A stretch of DNA of 5,162 nucleotides from contig CAQBGY010000271.1 in NCBI GenBank assembly GCA_948759685.1, positions 1 to 5,162 on the forward strand, read 5' to 3'. The stretch's first letter is position 1; the number at the start of each line of letters is the position of its first letter. Below are positions 1 through 5,162 of this stretch, in pieces. Both the position numbers and the translations under genes were made by a program. The notes under the pieces are model-generated. The model was not told the DNA's origin and made no database searches. It saw nothing but the letters and a program-made list of their open reading frames with translations. This DNA is from an uncultured Eubacterium sp. (GTDB taxonomy: Bacteria; Bacillota_A; Clostridia; Lachnospirales; Lachnospiraceae).

Positions 1-731
1 TTTGCTGTTTTTCTTGCCTCATTGTTTTTAATATCCTCTGCATATGCTTCCAAAATCTGCTCATCATCAAACAATGTCATCATAATGTCTACAACCTCCT
101 GTTCCTTATTTTCGAGATATTCCTTCAATACATTTCTGTTTTTACAAATACGAATTGTTTCCGTTACCGCTTTCTTTGTTTGCCCATATTTCTTTCTCTG
201 CTCATTATACACTTTACAGAAAATAATATACTGCCCGATTATACTATCCTCGTCCTCTTGATAAAGCACTTTGACCTCTGCGTCTACCGCTATCTTTTCA
301 CCGTCAAAAAAATCTTTGGAAAGCGATATGGTGTCGGGTGGGTTCTTCGGCTTTTCTCCCGTAAATATCACATACAGTTCAGGTTTTGGCATATTCACTT
401 TTTTAGAACCATACAGATTTTGCTTGGTACGCTTGAAAAAATCGTGATATGTCTGTATAAGATACATCAGCGCACGTATTATGATATTCAATGTCCATGT
501 TGACTGGCTTTCAACCAAAATGACGAGTCTGCCGCCAACCGAAAATCCAAGGTCGTTATAGTCTGCATCAACCAGTATATGCTTGATAGTAACATCTTTT
601 ATATCATCTTCTGTTACATTACTGTCCTCTGGGTGAAGTGCCTTATACAGTCGGAGCAGATACTTTTTGTCCTGAAATAAATTTGTGAACACGCTGTCTT
701 TTATTTTACGCTTTGGCGTGTTTTGTGCCAT
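1..731 (-). CDS. Rpn-family PD-(D/E)XK nuclease / putative transposase, 3' end cut by window edge
   Basis: The frame reads without a stop from ATG at 729-731 to the left edge, giving 243 codons; the C-terminus lies outside the window. The protein opens MAQNTPKRKIKDSVFTNLF. Around residues 57-84 it carries the nuclease-like core: an acidic DYNDLGF stretch (D60 is the probable first metal ligand), a beta strand RLVILVESQS supplying the E-x-Q pair (E74, Q76), then TWTLNIIIRALMYL, a helix typical of this family. Residues 108-130 (PKPELYVIFTGEKP) and a later DAEVKVLY strand also match the family as I remember it. Rpn proteins (PDDEXK_2 group) are DNA endonucleases that promote RecA-independent recombination; many are annotated as transposases, though self-mobility is mostly unproven. 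The start is supported by GAGGTGA four bases upstream and a promoter further up. It seems intact as far as visible and is transcribed away from the other genes. Family is fairly sure, substrate unknown. Confidence 0.85.
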   Translation of the reverse strand, partial: MAQNTPKRKIKDSVFTNLFQDKKYLLRLYKALHPEDSNVTEDDIKDVTIKHILVDADYNDLGFSVGGRLVILVESQSTWTLNIIIRALMYLIQTYHDFFKRTKQNLYGSKKVNMPKPELYVIFTGEKPKNPPDTISLSKDFFDGEKIAVDAEVKVLYQEDEDSIIGQYIIFCKVYNEQRKKYGQTKKAVTETIRICKNRNVLKEYLENKEQEVVDIMMTLFDDEQILEAYAEDIKNNEARKTA

Positions 732-735
732 TTTA

Positions 736-742
736 TCACCTC
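736..742 (-). promoter_or_regulatory. Ribosome binding site of the Rpn-family gene
   Basis: On the minus strand this reads GAGGTGA, followed by TAAA and then ATG. The spacing is slightly short but normal for clostridia. It fixes the start at 731, because no other start codon nearby has a comparable site. Confidence 0.75.
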
Positions 743-794
743 GCTATTGCAATTCAGCAGAAGATACAATACAACTTACTCCTGTTATAGTTCG

Positions 795-823
795 ATTATA
801 CAAAAAAATATCTGTCTTTACAA
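795..823 (-). promoter_or_regulatory. Sigma-A-like promoter of the Rpn-family gene
   Basis: On the minus strand TTGTAA (818-823) is followed by exactly 17 bases and a perfect TATAAT (795-800). The -35 box matches TTGACA at four of six positions. Transcription would start near 788, leaving an untranslated leader of roughly 55 bases. The promoter lies between the gene and the inverted-repeat cluster, so the gene does not depend on read-through from that side. Confidence 0.7.
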
Positions 824-850
824 TAAATTTCACGTTAAATTTCTTCCTCC

Positions 851-890
851 CTCCGCAGGAGTCCATGCAAGTGAAACTTGCCCCTCGGAG
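851..890. repeat. Nested inverted repeat with an inner hairpin
   Basis: CTCCG at 851-855 pairs with CGGAG at 886-890. Between them GCAAGT (867-872) and ACTTGC (876-881) form a perfect 6-bp stem with the 3-base loop GAA. The segment is clearly more GC-rich than its flanks. It is the leftmost of a run of hairpins reaching 952, and lies just upstream of the Rpn-family promoter. No U-run follows on either strand, so it does not look like a simple terminator. Role unknown. Confidence 0.5.
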
Positions 891-895
891 AGCGC

Positions 896-926
896 ACAGA
901 TATACCACCTCTAGTGGTATATCTGT
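896..926. repeat. Perfect 13-bp inverted repeat, loop CTCTA
   Basis: ACAGATATACCAC at 896-908 is the exact reverse complement of 914-926, with a 5-base loop. It could be a cruciform or RNA hairpin, or a protein-binding palindrome. It lacks a following T-run, so intrinsic termination is not indicated. Its last two bases are shared with the next palindrome, so the two form one tandem unit. Confidence 0.85.
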
Positions 927-952
927 ATTCACCCTGTAAACAGGGTGAATAC
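925..952. repeat. Perfect 13-bp palindrome with 2-base centre
   Basis: GTATTCACCCTGT at 925-937 is the exact reverse complement of 940-952, separated only by AA. As RNA it would close with a slightly larger loop (CCTG-TAAA-CAGG). It abuts the preceding hairpin. The sequence differs from its neighbour although the size is the same, so this is not a simple duplication. It lies between relic coding DNA and the Rpn-family gene, as expected at the edge of a mobile element or for a recombinase-type site, but no matching partner copy is in the window. Confidence 0.85.
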
Positions 953-984
953 GCTACCTCGGCTTTCCAGTGTCCTCGCCTTTG

Positions 985-1101
985 TCATTCCGTACCGCCC
1001 CCGCTTTCATTTTCGGCATTGGGGAGAGTGGATTGTGGGGGAGTGGTTTCTCGGCTTTCTGACTTGATTTTAGCCATAATCTGCTGACACTCCCCAAATT
1101 G
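985..1101 (-). pseudogene. GC-rich relic, possible 3' end of a lost gene
   Basis: This patch is more GC-rich than the AT-rich DNA to its right and the change is abrupt near 1098. One minus-strand frame reads GECQQIMAKIKSE, then a Pro/Ser/Thr/Glu-rich tail ending ESGGGTE and a TGA at 985-987. That looks like a helix plus disordered C-terminal tail, but an in-frame TAA sits directly upstream at 1102-1104, where composition changes. A second minus-strand frame over 954-1142 also stays open for 62 codons and ends KGEDTGKPR, with no ribosome site before its ATG. I think a gene fragment was joined here, possibly from an integrative element, but I cannot identify the parent. It could also be non-coding structured DNA. 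Confidence 0.3.
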
Positions 1102-1391
1102 TTATGTATATAATTTTTTCCGGGAGAATAGGTTATTTCCAATTTTCATAATCTGTTTTCCTTCGTGTATATTTTTCATAGGTGTTTTTACACGGTCTGT
1201 TGATTTTGTATTTTCCTATTTTATAGCAATCGTATATTTCGTTCAATACATCATTGGTTTCTGTTTCCAATGATATTTTTTTAACAAGTACGCAAATCAA
1301 TCCATCTACAGTTTTCAGATAATTCAAGCAAATCAGATTCGAGCAGTAAAATTTGTGCGGTCACATCATTTTTTTATCAGTATAAAAAAGA
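1102..1391. other. AT-rich intergenic DNA without a convincing gene
   Basis: No supported gene is seen. A minus-strand frame at 1133-1327 stays open for 64 codons (begins NYLKTVDGLICVLVKK after a TTG) but has no ribosome binding site, and no ATG follows the upstream stop. A plus-strand frame open from 1274 onward runs into the next feature. Both are plausible chance or decayed frames in AT-rich DNA. There is no tRNA-like or rRNA-like segment. Confidence 0.5.
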
Positions 1392-1432
1392 GTAAAAAAT
1401 CAGCAGATAGACAGATGCTGTCTATCCTGATT
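1392..1432 (-). terminator. Rho-independent terminator downstream of the HTH gene
   Basis: GATAGACAG (1406-1414) and CTGTCTATC (1418-1426) form a perfect 9-bp stem with a 3-base loop. The helix continues with ATCAG (1399-1403) against CTGAT (1427-1431) past a 2-base bulge. On the minus strand the stem is followed at once by a run of T residues (1394-1399), and after a short break by a second T-run (1384-1389). This is a strong terminator for leftward transcripts. It lies about 110 bases beyond the stop of the helix-turn-helix gene and would isolate that gene from the relic region. Confidence 0.85.
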
Positions 1433-1539
1433 GCTATAATGTTTTTATTGGCAGCTGCGTGGTATGAAAAGTGAATAAATATCAAAAATGGAAAAAACAC
1501 TTGAATTGTTGTTTGGGGTGAAAACCAGCGGCGAGAATC

Positions 1540-1779
1540 TTATTGCAACTCATCAAAAGTAAGAAATTTGTGAGGGGCAATCTGTAGTACAGATGCAATA
1601 TCAAAAAGAGAGTCCAGAGAAAGGGCTTTTTGAATATTGGGTGCCTCCAAATGTCCAATAAATGCTGGGGTTAATCCAGTCTGTTCTGCAAGCTCTTCCT
1701 GTGTGAGTCCGCGAAGTTTGCGGTAATAAGCGATTTTTAATCCTATTTGGCGATAATTTTCTGCATAAATCTGTTTCAT
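1540..1779 (-). CDS. Small Xre/Cro-type helix-turn-helix transcriptional regulator
   Basis: The product is 79 residues, essentially one HTH_3 (cro/C1) domain with no extra effector domain. Residues 9-22 (YRQIGLKIAYYRKL) form helix 1, LTQEELAEQTG (25-35) is the classic scaffold helix, and LTPAFIGHLE (36-45) is the recognition helix. ALSLDSLFDIASVLQI (52-67) gives the closing helices. Such short proteins usually bind an operator as dimers and often control themselves and a divergent neighbour. Here the neighbour is the large membrane-protein operon whose promoter lies in the shared 240-base gap. The ATG at 1777-1779 is chosen because AAGGAGG sits eight bases upstream; a TTG two codons earlier is too close to that site. 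A terminator follows at 1392-1432. Family is secure; the target is inferred. Confidence 0.92.
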   Translation of the reverse strand: MKQIYAENYRQIGLKIAYYRKLRGLTQEELAEQTGLTPAFIGHLEAPNIQKALSLDSLFDIASVLQIAPHKFLTFDELQ

Positions 1780-1787
1780 TGGCAATT

Positions 1788-1794
1788 CCTCCTT
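1788..1794 (-). promoter_or_regulatory. Ribosome binding site deciding the HTH start
   Basis: On the minus strand this is AAGGAGG, a near-perfect match to the 16S tail, with eight bases to ATG at 1779. The alternative TTG at 1785 would leave only two bases, which excludes it. Confidence 0.85.
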
Positions 1795-1822
1795 CTTTTA
1801 TGGTATCGAATTGTCGTAGTAA

Positions 1823-1851
1823 TTGACATGGATTATAAATTATAATATTAT
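1823..1851 (+). promoter_or_regulatory. Promoter of the large membrane-protein operon
   Basis: A perfect TTGACA (1823-1828) is followed by 17 bases and TATTAT (1846-1851), five of six matches to the -10 consensus. Transcription would begin near 1858, giving a leader of about 160 bases before ATG 2021. It is the only strong rightward promoter seen between the HTH gene and the operon. A leftward TATAAT at 1832-1837, inside its spacer, may serve the HTH gene, although no good -35 box accompanies it. The two promoters would then overlap face to face. Confidence 0.65.
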
Positions 1852-1852
1852 A
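1841..1852. promoter_or_regulatory. Candidate operator: 12-bp AT palindrome over the -10 box
   Basis: TATAATATTATA is a perfect palindrome covering the -10 element of the rightward promoter and lying just upstream of the possible leftward one. A dimeric HTH protein bound here would block the operon. Because the sequence is only A and T, it may be a chance by-product of promoter composition. Confidence 0.3.
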
Positions 1853-1857
1853 TTTAA

Positions 1858-2008
1858 TAGATAGTAATAACTTTTCAGAGTGTGCTAAGTAATTGAAATA
1901 CATATCGGAAAGGGGAGATGGTTCAAAAGAAGAGTGGCAGAGGATACTTATAGGATAAGATAGAAGGAAGATAGAAGCTTTATAGCTCGTGAGTACAATA
2001 AAAATATG
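1858..2008 (+). other. Purine-rich leader of the operon
   Basis: The transcribed leader is rich in A and G, with little self-complementarity, so no riboswitch or attenuator can be supported. An 11-codon frame from ATG 1918 (MVQKKSGRGYL) has GGGGAG directly against its start, too close for normal initiation, and is not called. Confidence 0.35.
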
Positions 2009-2014
2009 AAGGGG
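2009..2014 (+). promoter_or_regulatory. Ribosome binding site deciding the start of the large gene
   Basis: AAGGGG lies six bases before ATG 2021. The upstream in-frame ATG at 2006 has no purine-rich site at proper distance and overlaps the region that would bind the ribosome. Start 2021 is therefore preferred, removing five residues (MKGTY). Confidence 0.65.
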
Positions 2015-2020
2015 ACATAC

Positions 2021-4825
2021 ATGAAAGAATTTAATATTTTATATCAAAAAATTTTGTTTTCAAATGAAAGAGTTAATTATTATTTAATGACACAGAAATA
2101 TCAATGTCTGGCATTGGAATCAGCAGAACTTCTTAAAAAGAAATACTCGCAACATGGAAGTTTAAAGGGCGTTGTAGAGCATTTGGAAGAAGATGCACTG
2201 AAAATATTTTATGATGTTCTTGAAAAATCGATGGTCTGCATTCAGCAAGAAGGTGTATACACAGTAGATTTGGAGAGTCTTGCAAAATGTTGTGAAGAAT
2301 GCTTCGAAGAGTTTGAAGAACCATTTGATATTATCTGTGATAAATATGAGGAAATCGTAGATGTGCAGAGAGAAGCTTCGGAGTATAGGCGCGAACGAAA
2401 AGCTAGTCGGACAAAATATCGTGGTTATGGCTATGGGATTGGAGGTGCGATTTCATCAGGAATAAAAGCAGGGACAATGAATATGGCAACAGGAATCGGA
2501 CATTCTTTAGTTAATGCAATTGGGAATGCTGGTTCAGGCGCTGTTTCGTCAGTAAAACAATCAAATATATATAATGATAAAAGTGTGGTAAACAGCCTTG
2601 TGAACGGAATGTATGAAGCTGTTTATGAAGTCGGTTTTGAGGTCATGGATATCATTTCGGAGCATACAAATATTAAATATGAAGATATATCTGAAAAGGA
2701 AGAAGCGGAAGCCCGCGCACTGAGTAACAATATACTGCGAAATGGAATACCAGAAGATAAGTTATGCGTTGCAATAGTCAGGTCATTGCAGTTAAATCCA
2801 GAAAACGAAGAGCTAATGAAATATGTGATTGATCACTATGGCGATGCGGATTGTGAAATTGAAAAGCTGGGAGACTTTTTCGGATTTGATCTAAAGAAAA
2901 TGAAAAAGAAAAGGATAGATGAAAAATTTGGAAAGTTAGAAAAAAAAGAATACTCAACAGAAGAAGAACTTATAAAGGAAAAAGAGCAAATTATCCAATT
3001 ATGTCAAAAATATGGTATTGAAAATAAAGAATATGTCAAAGTTCTGGATGAGAAATGGCAGGTAATTGACAAAAAGTTAAGAACTGTGGAAGGAGTAGAG
3101 TATAGAACAAGGGATATAGCCAGAAATGTAGAGAAAGATATTAGTACATTTAATCAGAAATGTGCAGAATATGACTGGAATAATATTAATTTGCTAGATG
3201 AGAATTGTAAAGAAAAGTATGAAATGGAAATTAAGAGTATTAATTATCTGGAAAAAGATTTTGAAGTACAGATTCATGAAAGACTAGATGTTGTGTGGGA
3301 AGAGTATATATACAAACAGGAAATTATACAAAGACTTTCGGATCCAGAAACATTCTTGGATAGATTTTGTGAAATTGTTAAGAATTCGTCTTTCTATGAA
3401 GGACTTAAAAAAAGAATACATTTTCATGATTTTGTTCTTGATAGGAAAAACAAAGCGCCTTCATTTAATAGGGAAGATGGGCAGGCGTTGCTCTTTATTG
3501 ATCGGACACTAATGGGAGGTGGAAAAAAGGGAACAGTATTTACTACACGAAAATTAATCGAGTATGATAAAAATCAGGTCAAACAGGTTCGTTTAGCGGA
3601 AATTACATCTATAAAGACTGAGAATAAAAAATTATTGGTGTTAGATGCTGGACAGAATACTATAATGACATTCGAAATTCCATTTTTGGTAGCTGATAAC
3701 CAAGTAAAGAGGTACGCTGCATTATTGGATGCTTTAGCACTAGGTATAGCAAAAACAGATTGTTCATCATTGGAAAATAATATTTTGGCAATGAACGTAA
3801 TGGAACATACTGGACAGATAATAGATCAGATACAACAGGATGAAGACTTTAAAGAAGCAGAAGGTAAGTTGGATATCCAAGGAAGCCATTCTTGTTATGA
3901 AAATGATGATATAAATATAGTGGAAAAAGAGAATAATGTTAAAAGAGAGGCTGAGATAGACGATAATAGAAAGACTAAACAACCCACAGATAAAAATGCA
4001 GTAACAGGCGGTATAAGTATAAAATTAAATAAGGAAAGTACTGATAGAACAGAATGCAAAAAGAAACAATCTGTGTTTGGAGTAATCTCGTTTATTATAG
4101 GTATTTTTAATATCTTGACTTTGGGTGCCTACTTTATATTAGGAATTGTTGGTATTATCTTGGGAATCATTGGAATACGGGATAAAGAAAAGAAAAATGG
4201 TTTTGCAGCCATAGGATTGACTTTGTCAGTAATCTCGTTAGTAATTTTTGCAGTTATGATAATAGTGGCATTATTTTTGGGAAATTATACAGATGATGAT
4301 TTTGATATGAATCAGTCTATAATAAACCAAAATGAGTTGGAGAAAAGCGTGCCTGAATATGGTACAAATGTGGAAATTGAAACTGTATATAATAATGAAA
4401 ATATAAGCCAGATTGAGAATAGGAAAACGGAGAATACCAGTCATGATGATGTAAAAATGACCATAGATGCACTGATAGGTACATATGCTTGGACATGGGG
4501 GGAAAATGAAGATTTCTGCGGAGCAGAGATTACTATTTATTATGATGCGGACAATACCTTGTGTATAGATGGTTACAGCTGGTCAGGTGTAAGTATTAGT
4601 GAAATCAGCGGAAGTGTTACGAACATATTTGAGGATGGAAGTATTGAATATTTAGATGAGTGGGGTGCAGGTATTATAATTCATCCTGCAAATAATGGTG
4701 GAATTAGTGTAGAGGAGCATGGAACACTTGGAGAAGTGGGGACATCATTCTCAGGAGAATATCAAAAAATATTGGATGATAGTTCAAATTTAGGTGTATC
4801 AGCGAGCACTATTATTGAAGAGTGA
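2021..4825 (+). CDS. Large multidomain membrane protein: helical/Gly-rich N-terminus, PH-like domain, DUF4190-like membrane region, outer beta domain
   Basis: The product is 934 residues; function is unknown. Residues 1-130 are charged helix. A Gly-rich stretch at about 134-180 (GYGYGIGGAISSGIKAG onward) could insert into or lie on a membrane. Residues 250-290 (LQLNPENEELMKYVIDHYGD) look like a TPR-like helical hairpin, then Lys/Glu-rich helix continues to about 460. Residues 475-575 resemble bacterial PH-like domains (ALLFIDRTLMGGGKKG, then VFTTRKLIEY strands). After an acidic linker, hydrophobic helices at about 685-699, 702-719 and 728-753 resemble DUF4190. The loop RDKEKKNG is basic and the segment after the last helix (TDDDFD) acidic, which places the N-terminus inside and the C-terminus outside. 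Residues 813-917 form a beta-rich domain (LIGTYAWTWGEN to FSGEY), with the only two cysteines of the outer part, C833 and C848. No signal peptide, lipobox or catalytic motif is seen. Related proteins in clostridia are recalled from memory, not searched. A 95-residue gene follows after 25 bases. Confidence 0.88.
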   Translation: MKEFNILYQKILFSNERVNYYLMTQKYQCLALESAELLKKKYSQHGSLKGVVEHLEEDALKIFYDVLEKSMVCIQQEGVYTVDLESLAKCCEECFEEFEEPFDIICDKYEEIVDVQREASEYRRERKASRTKYRGYGYGIGGAISSGIKAGTMNMATGIGHSLVNAIGNAGSGAVSSVKQSNIYNDKSVVNSLVNGMYEAVYEVGFEVMDIISEHTNIKYEDISEKEEAEARALSNNILRNGIPEDKLCVAIVRSLQLNPENEELMKYVIDHYGDADCEIEKLGDFFGFDLKKMKKKRIDEKFGKLEKKEYSTEEELIKEKEQIIQLCQKYGIENKEYVKVLDEKWQVIDKKLRTVEGVEYRTRDIARNVEKDISTFNQKCAEYDWNNINLLDENCKEKYEMEIKSINYLEKDFEVQIHERLDVVWEEYIYKQEIIQRLSDPETFLDRFCEIVKNSSFYEGLKKRIHFHDFVLDRKNKAPSFNREDGQALLFIDRTLMGGGKKGTVFTTRKLIEYDKNQVKQVRLAEITSIKTENKKLLVLDAGQNTIMTFEIPFLVADNQVKRYAALLDALALGIAKTDCSSLENNILAMNVMEHTGQIIDQIQQDEDFKEAEGKLDIQGSHSCYENDDINIVEKENNVKREAEIDDNRKTKQPTDKNAVTGGISIKLNKESTDRTECKKKQSVFGVISFIIGIFNILTLGAYFILGIVGIILGIIGIRDKEKKNGFAAIGLTLSVISLVIFAVMIIVALFLGNYTDDDFDMNQSIINQNELEKSVPEYGTNVEIETVYNNENISQIENRKTENTSHDDVKMTIDALIGTYAWTWGENEDFCGAEITIYYDADNTLCIDGYSWSGVSISEISGSVTNIFEDGSIEYLDEWGAGIIIHPANNGGISVEEHGTLGEVGTSFSGEYQKILDDSSNLGVSASTIIEE

Positions 4826-4850
4826 ATATATTCGGACGAGGCGGCTAAGT

Positions 4851-5138
4851 ATGTGGAAAAAATTGGGGGCGATGTTTGGCGGTGCCATGACAGCTTCGTT
4901 TGAATCTGATTGCAATGATTTAGATGTGATATTTACACTTTCGGTGGAAACTCTCAGCACAGACGGAGGTGATTTAACAGATGCACAGGGAAAGCCTGTT
5001 TGGGAGCTTATGCAGCAGCAATATGATGGTACAAAGGACAGCCTTATTCCTGTGCTTGATATGTTTAGGGATACGATTGGAGATACGAAATATAAAAAAC
5101 TAATTATAGAGCACTCTCGGAAACTCAATAGAGAATAA
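4851..5138 (+). CDS. Small protein of unknown function, second gene of the operon
   Basis: I do not recognise this 95-residue protein. It opens MWKKLGAMFGGAMTASFESD, a short basic then small-residue stretch that is too brief and polar for a certain membrane helix, so a cytoplasmic protein is more likely. The middle (LDVIFTLSVETLSTDGG, residues 24-40) suggests a beta strand with a turn, and the C-terminal half (VWELMQQQ, LIPVLDMFRDTIG, YKKLIIEHSRKL) is helical. No metal-binding cluster or catalytic signature is visible. ATG 4851 is chosen because GAGG lies nine bases upstream (4838-4841); a GTG at 4794 in the same frame would overlap the large gene and lacks a site. The 25-base gap and absence of a terminator or promoter between them argue for co-transcription with the large membrane protein, so a partner role is possible but unproven. 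Confidence 0.75.
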   Translation: MWKKLGAMFGGAMTASFESDCNDLDVIFTLSVETLSTDGGDLTDAQGKPVWELMQQQYDGTKDSLIPVLDMFRDTIGDTKYKKLIIEHSRKLNRE

Positions 5139-5162
5139 GCAGGAAAAGGTTGATTTTCAGAA
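5139..5162 (+). other. Start of next intergenic region, possible ribosome site
   Basis: AGGAAAAGG at about 5141-5149 resembles a ribosome binding site, so another operon gene may begin just beyond the window. No terminator is visible in these 24 bases, so the operon is not shown to end here. Confidence 0.25.

Noticed and set aside
22..503. Plus-strand open frames over the left end of the window
   Set aside because: They are antisense to the Rpn-family gene, have unlikely compositions (rich in Phe, Leu, Ser and Cys) and lack ribosome sites.
851..952. CRISPR array
   Set aside because: The hairpins differ in sequence and there are no regularly spaced direct repeats or spacers, and no cas gene.
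685..1087. Short plus- and minus-strand frames across the promoter and hairpin cluster
   Set aside because: They run through the promoter and palindromes, lack ribosome sites, and their peptides reflect the repeats and not a protein family.
1133..1327. Minus-strand 64-codon frame beginning at TTG
   Set aside because: There is no ribosome site and no ATG after the upstream stop; the AT-rich setting makes a chance frame likely. It is mentioned under the intergenic entry only.
1601..1903. Minus-strand 100-codon frame overlapping the HTH gene
   Set aside because: It is a shifted reading of the HTH gene and its promoter; the HTH frame has the ribosome site and a clear domain.
2006..2020. Upstream ATG as start of the large protein
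   Set aside because: It lacks a suitably spaced ribosome site, whereas ATG 2021 follows AAGGGG by six bases.
3767..3982. Minus-strand frame inside the large gene
   Set aside because: It is antisense to the acidic linker, and its hydrophobic look is a mirror of Glu/Asp/Asn/Lys codons.
4824..4833. Palindrome GAATATATTC between the two operon genes
   Set aside because: Ten bases of AT-rich symmetry without a stem-loop or T-run is easily due to chance and does not suggest a terminator.
4799..5128. Minus-strand 109-codon frame over the 95-residue gene
   Set aside because: It is antisense to a gene with a good start and operon spacing; it is rich in Ser, Pro and Cys and has no ribosome site.

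Overview
The window looks like chromosome or accessory DNA from a low-GC Gram-positive bacterium, most likely a gut clostridium (Lachnospiraceae-like). The reasons are strong AGGAGG-type ribosome binding sites, AT-rich intergenic DNA, sigma-A-like promoters, a PD-(D/E)XK Rpn/putative-transposase protein of the kind common in that family, and a large multidomain membrane protein with a DUF4190-like hydrophobic region. The taxonomic call is an inference from style, not from a marker gene.

Layout from left to right. (1) Bases 1-731, minus strand: a PD-(D/E)XK nuclease-family gene, cut off at its 3' end by the window edge, with its own ribosome site and a good promoter at 795-823. (2) Bases 851-952: a dense cluster of inverted repeats, including two nearly perfect hairpins that abut each other. 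(3) Bases 985-1101: a GC-rich patch with coding-like frames on the minus strand, best read as the relic 3' end of a lost gene or element. (4) Bases 1102-1391: AT-rich DNA without a convincing gene. (5) Bases 1392-1432: a Rho-independent terminator on the minus strand, serving (6) a 79-residue Xre/Cro-type helix-turn-helix regulator at 1540-1779. (7) Bases 1780-2020: the divergent control region, with a TTGACA-17-TATTAT promoter facing right and an AT palindrome on its -10 box. (8) Bases 2021-4825, plus strand: a 934-residue membrane protein. (9) Bases 4851-5138: a 95-residue protein of unknown function, 25 bases downstream and probably in the same operon.

The most interesting unit is the right half: a small DNA-binding regulator divergent from a two-gene operon. 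The large protein has a helical cytoplasmic part with a glycine-rich stretch, a PH-like beta domain, three hydrophobic helices whose flanking charges fit an inside-out-inside-out path, and a C-terminal beta-rich domain that should lie outside the cell. Its function is not known to me. The layout suggests an envelope sensor or membrane-associated system, but nothing in the sequence shows an enzymatic activity. The left half looks like an accessory region: a nuclease/transposase-like gene beside relic DNA and palindromes.
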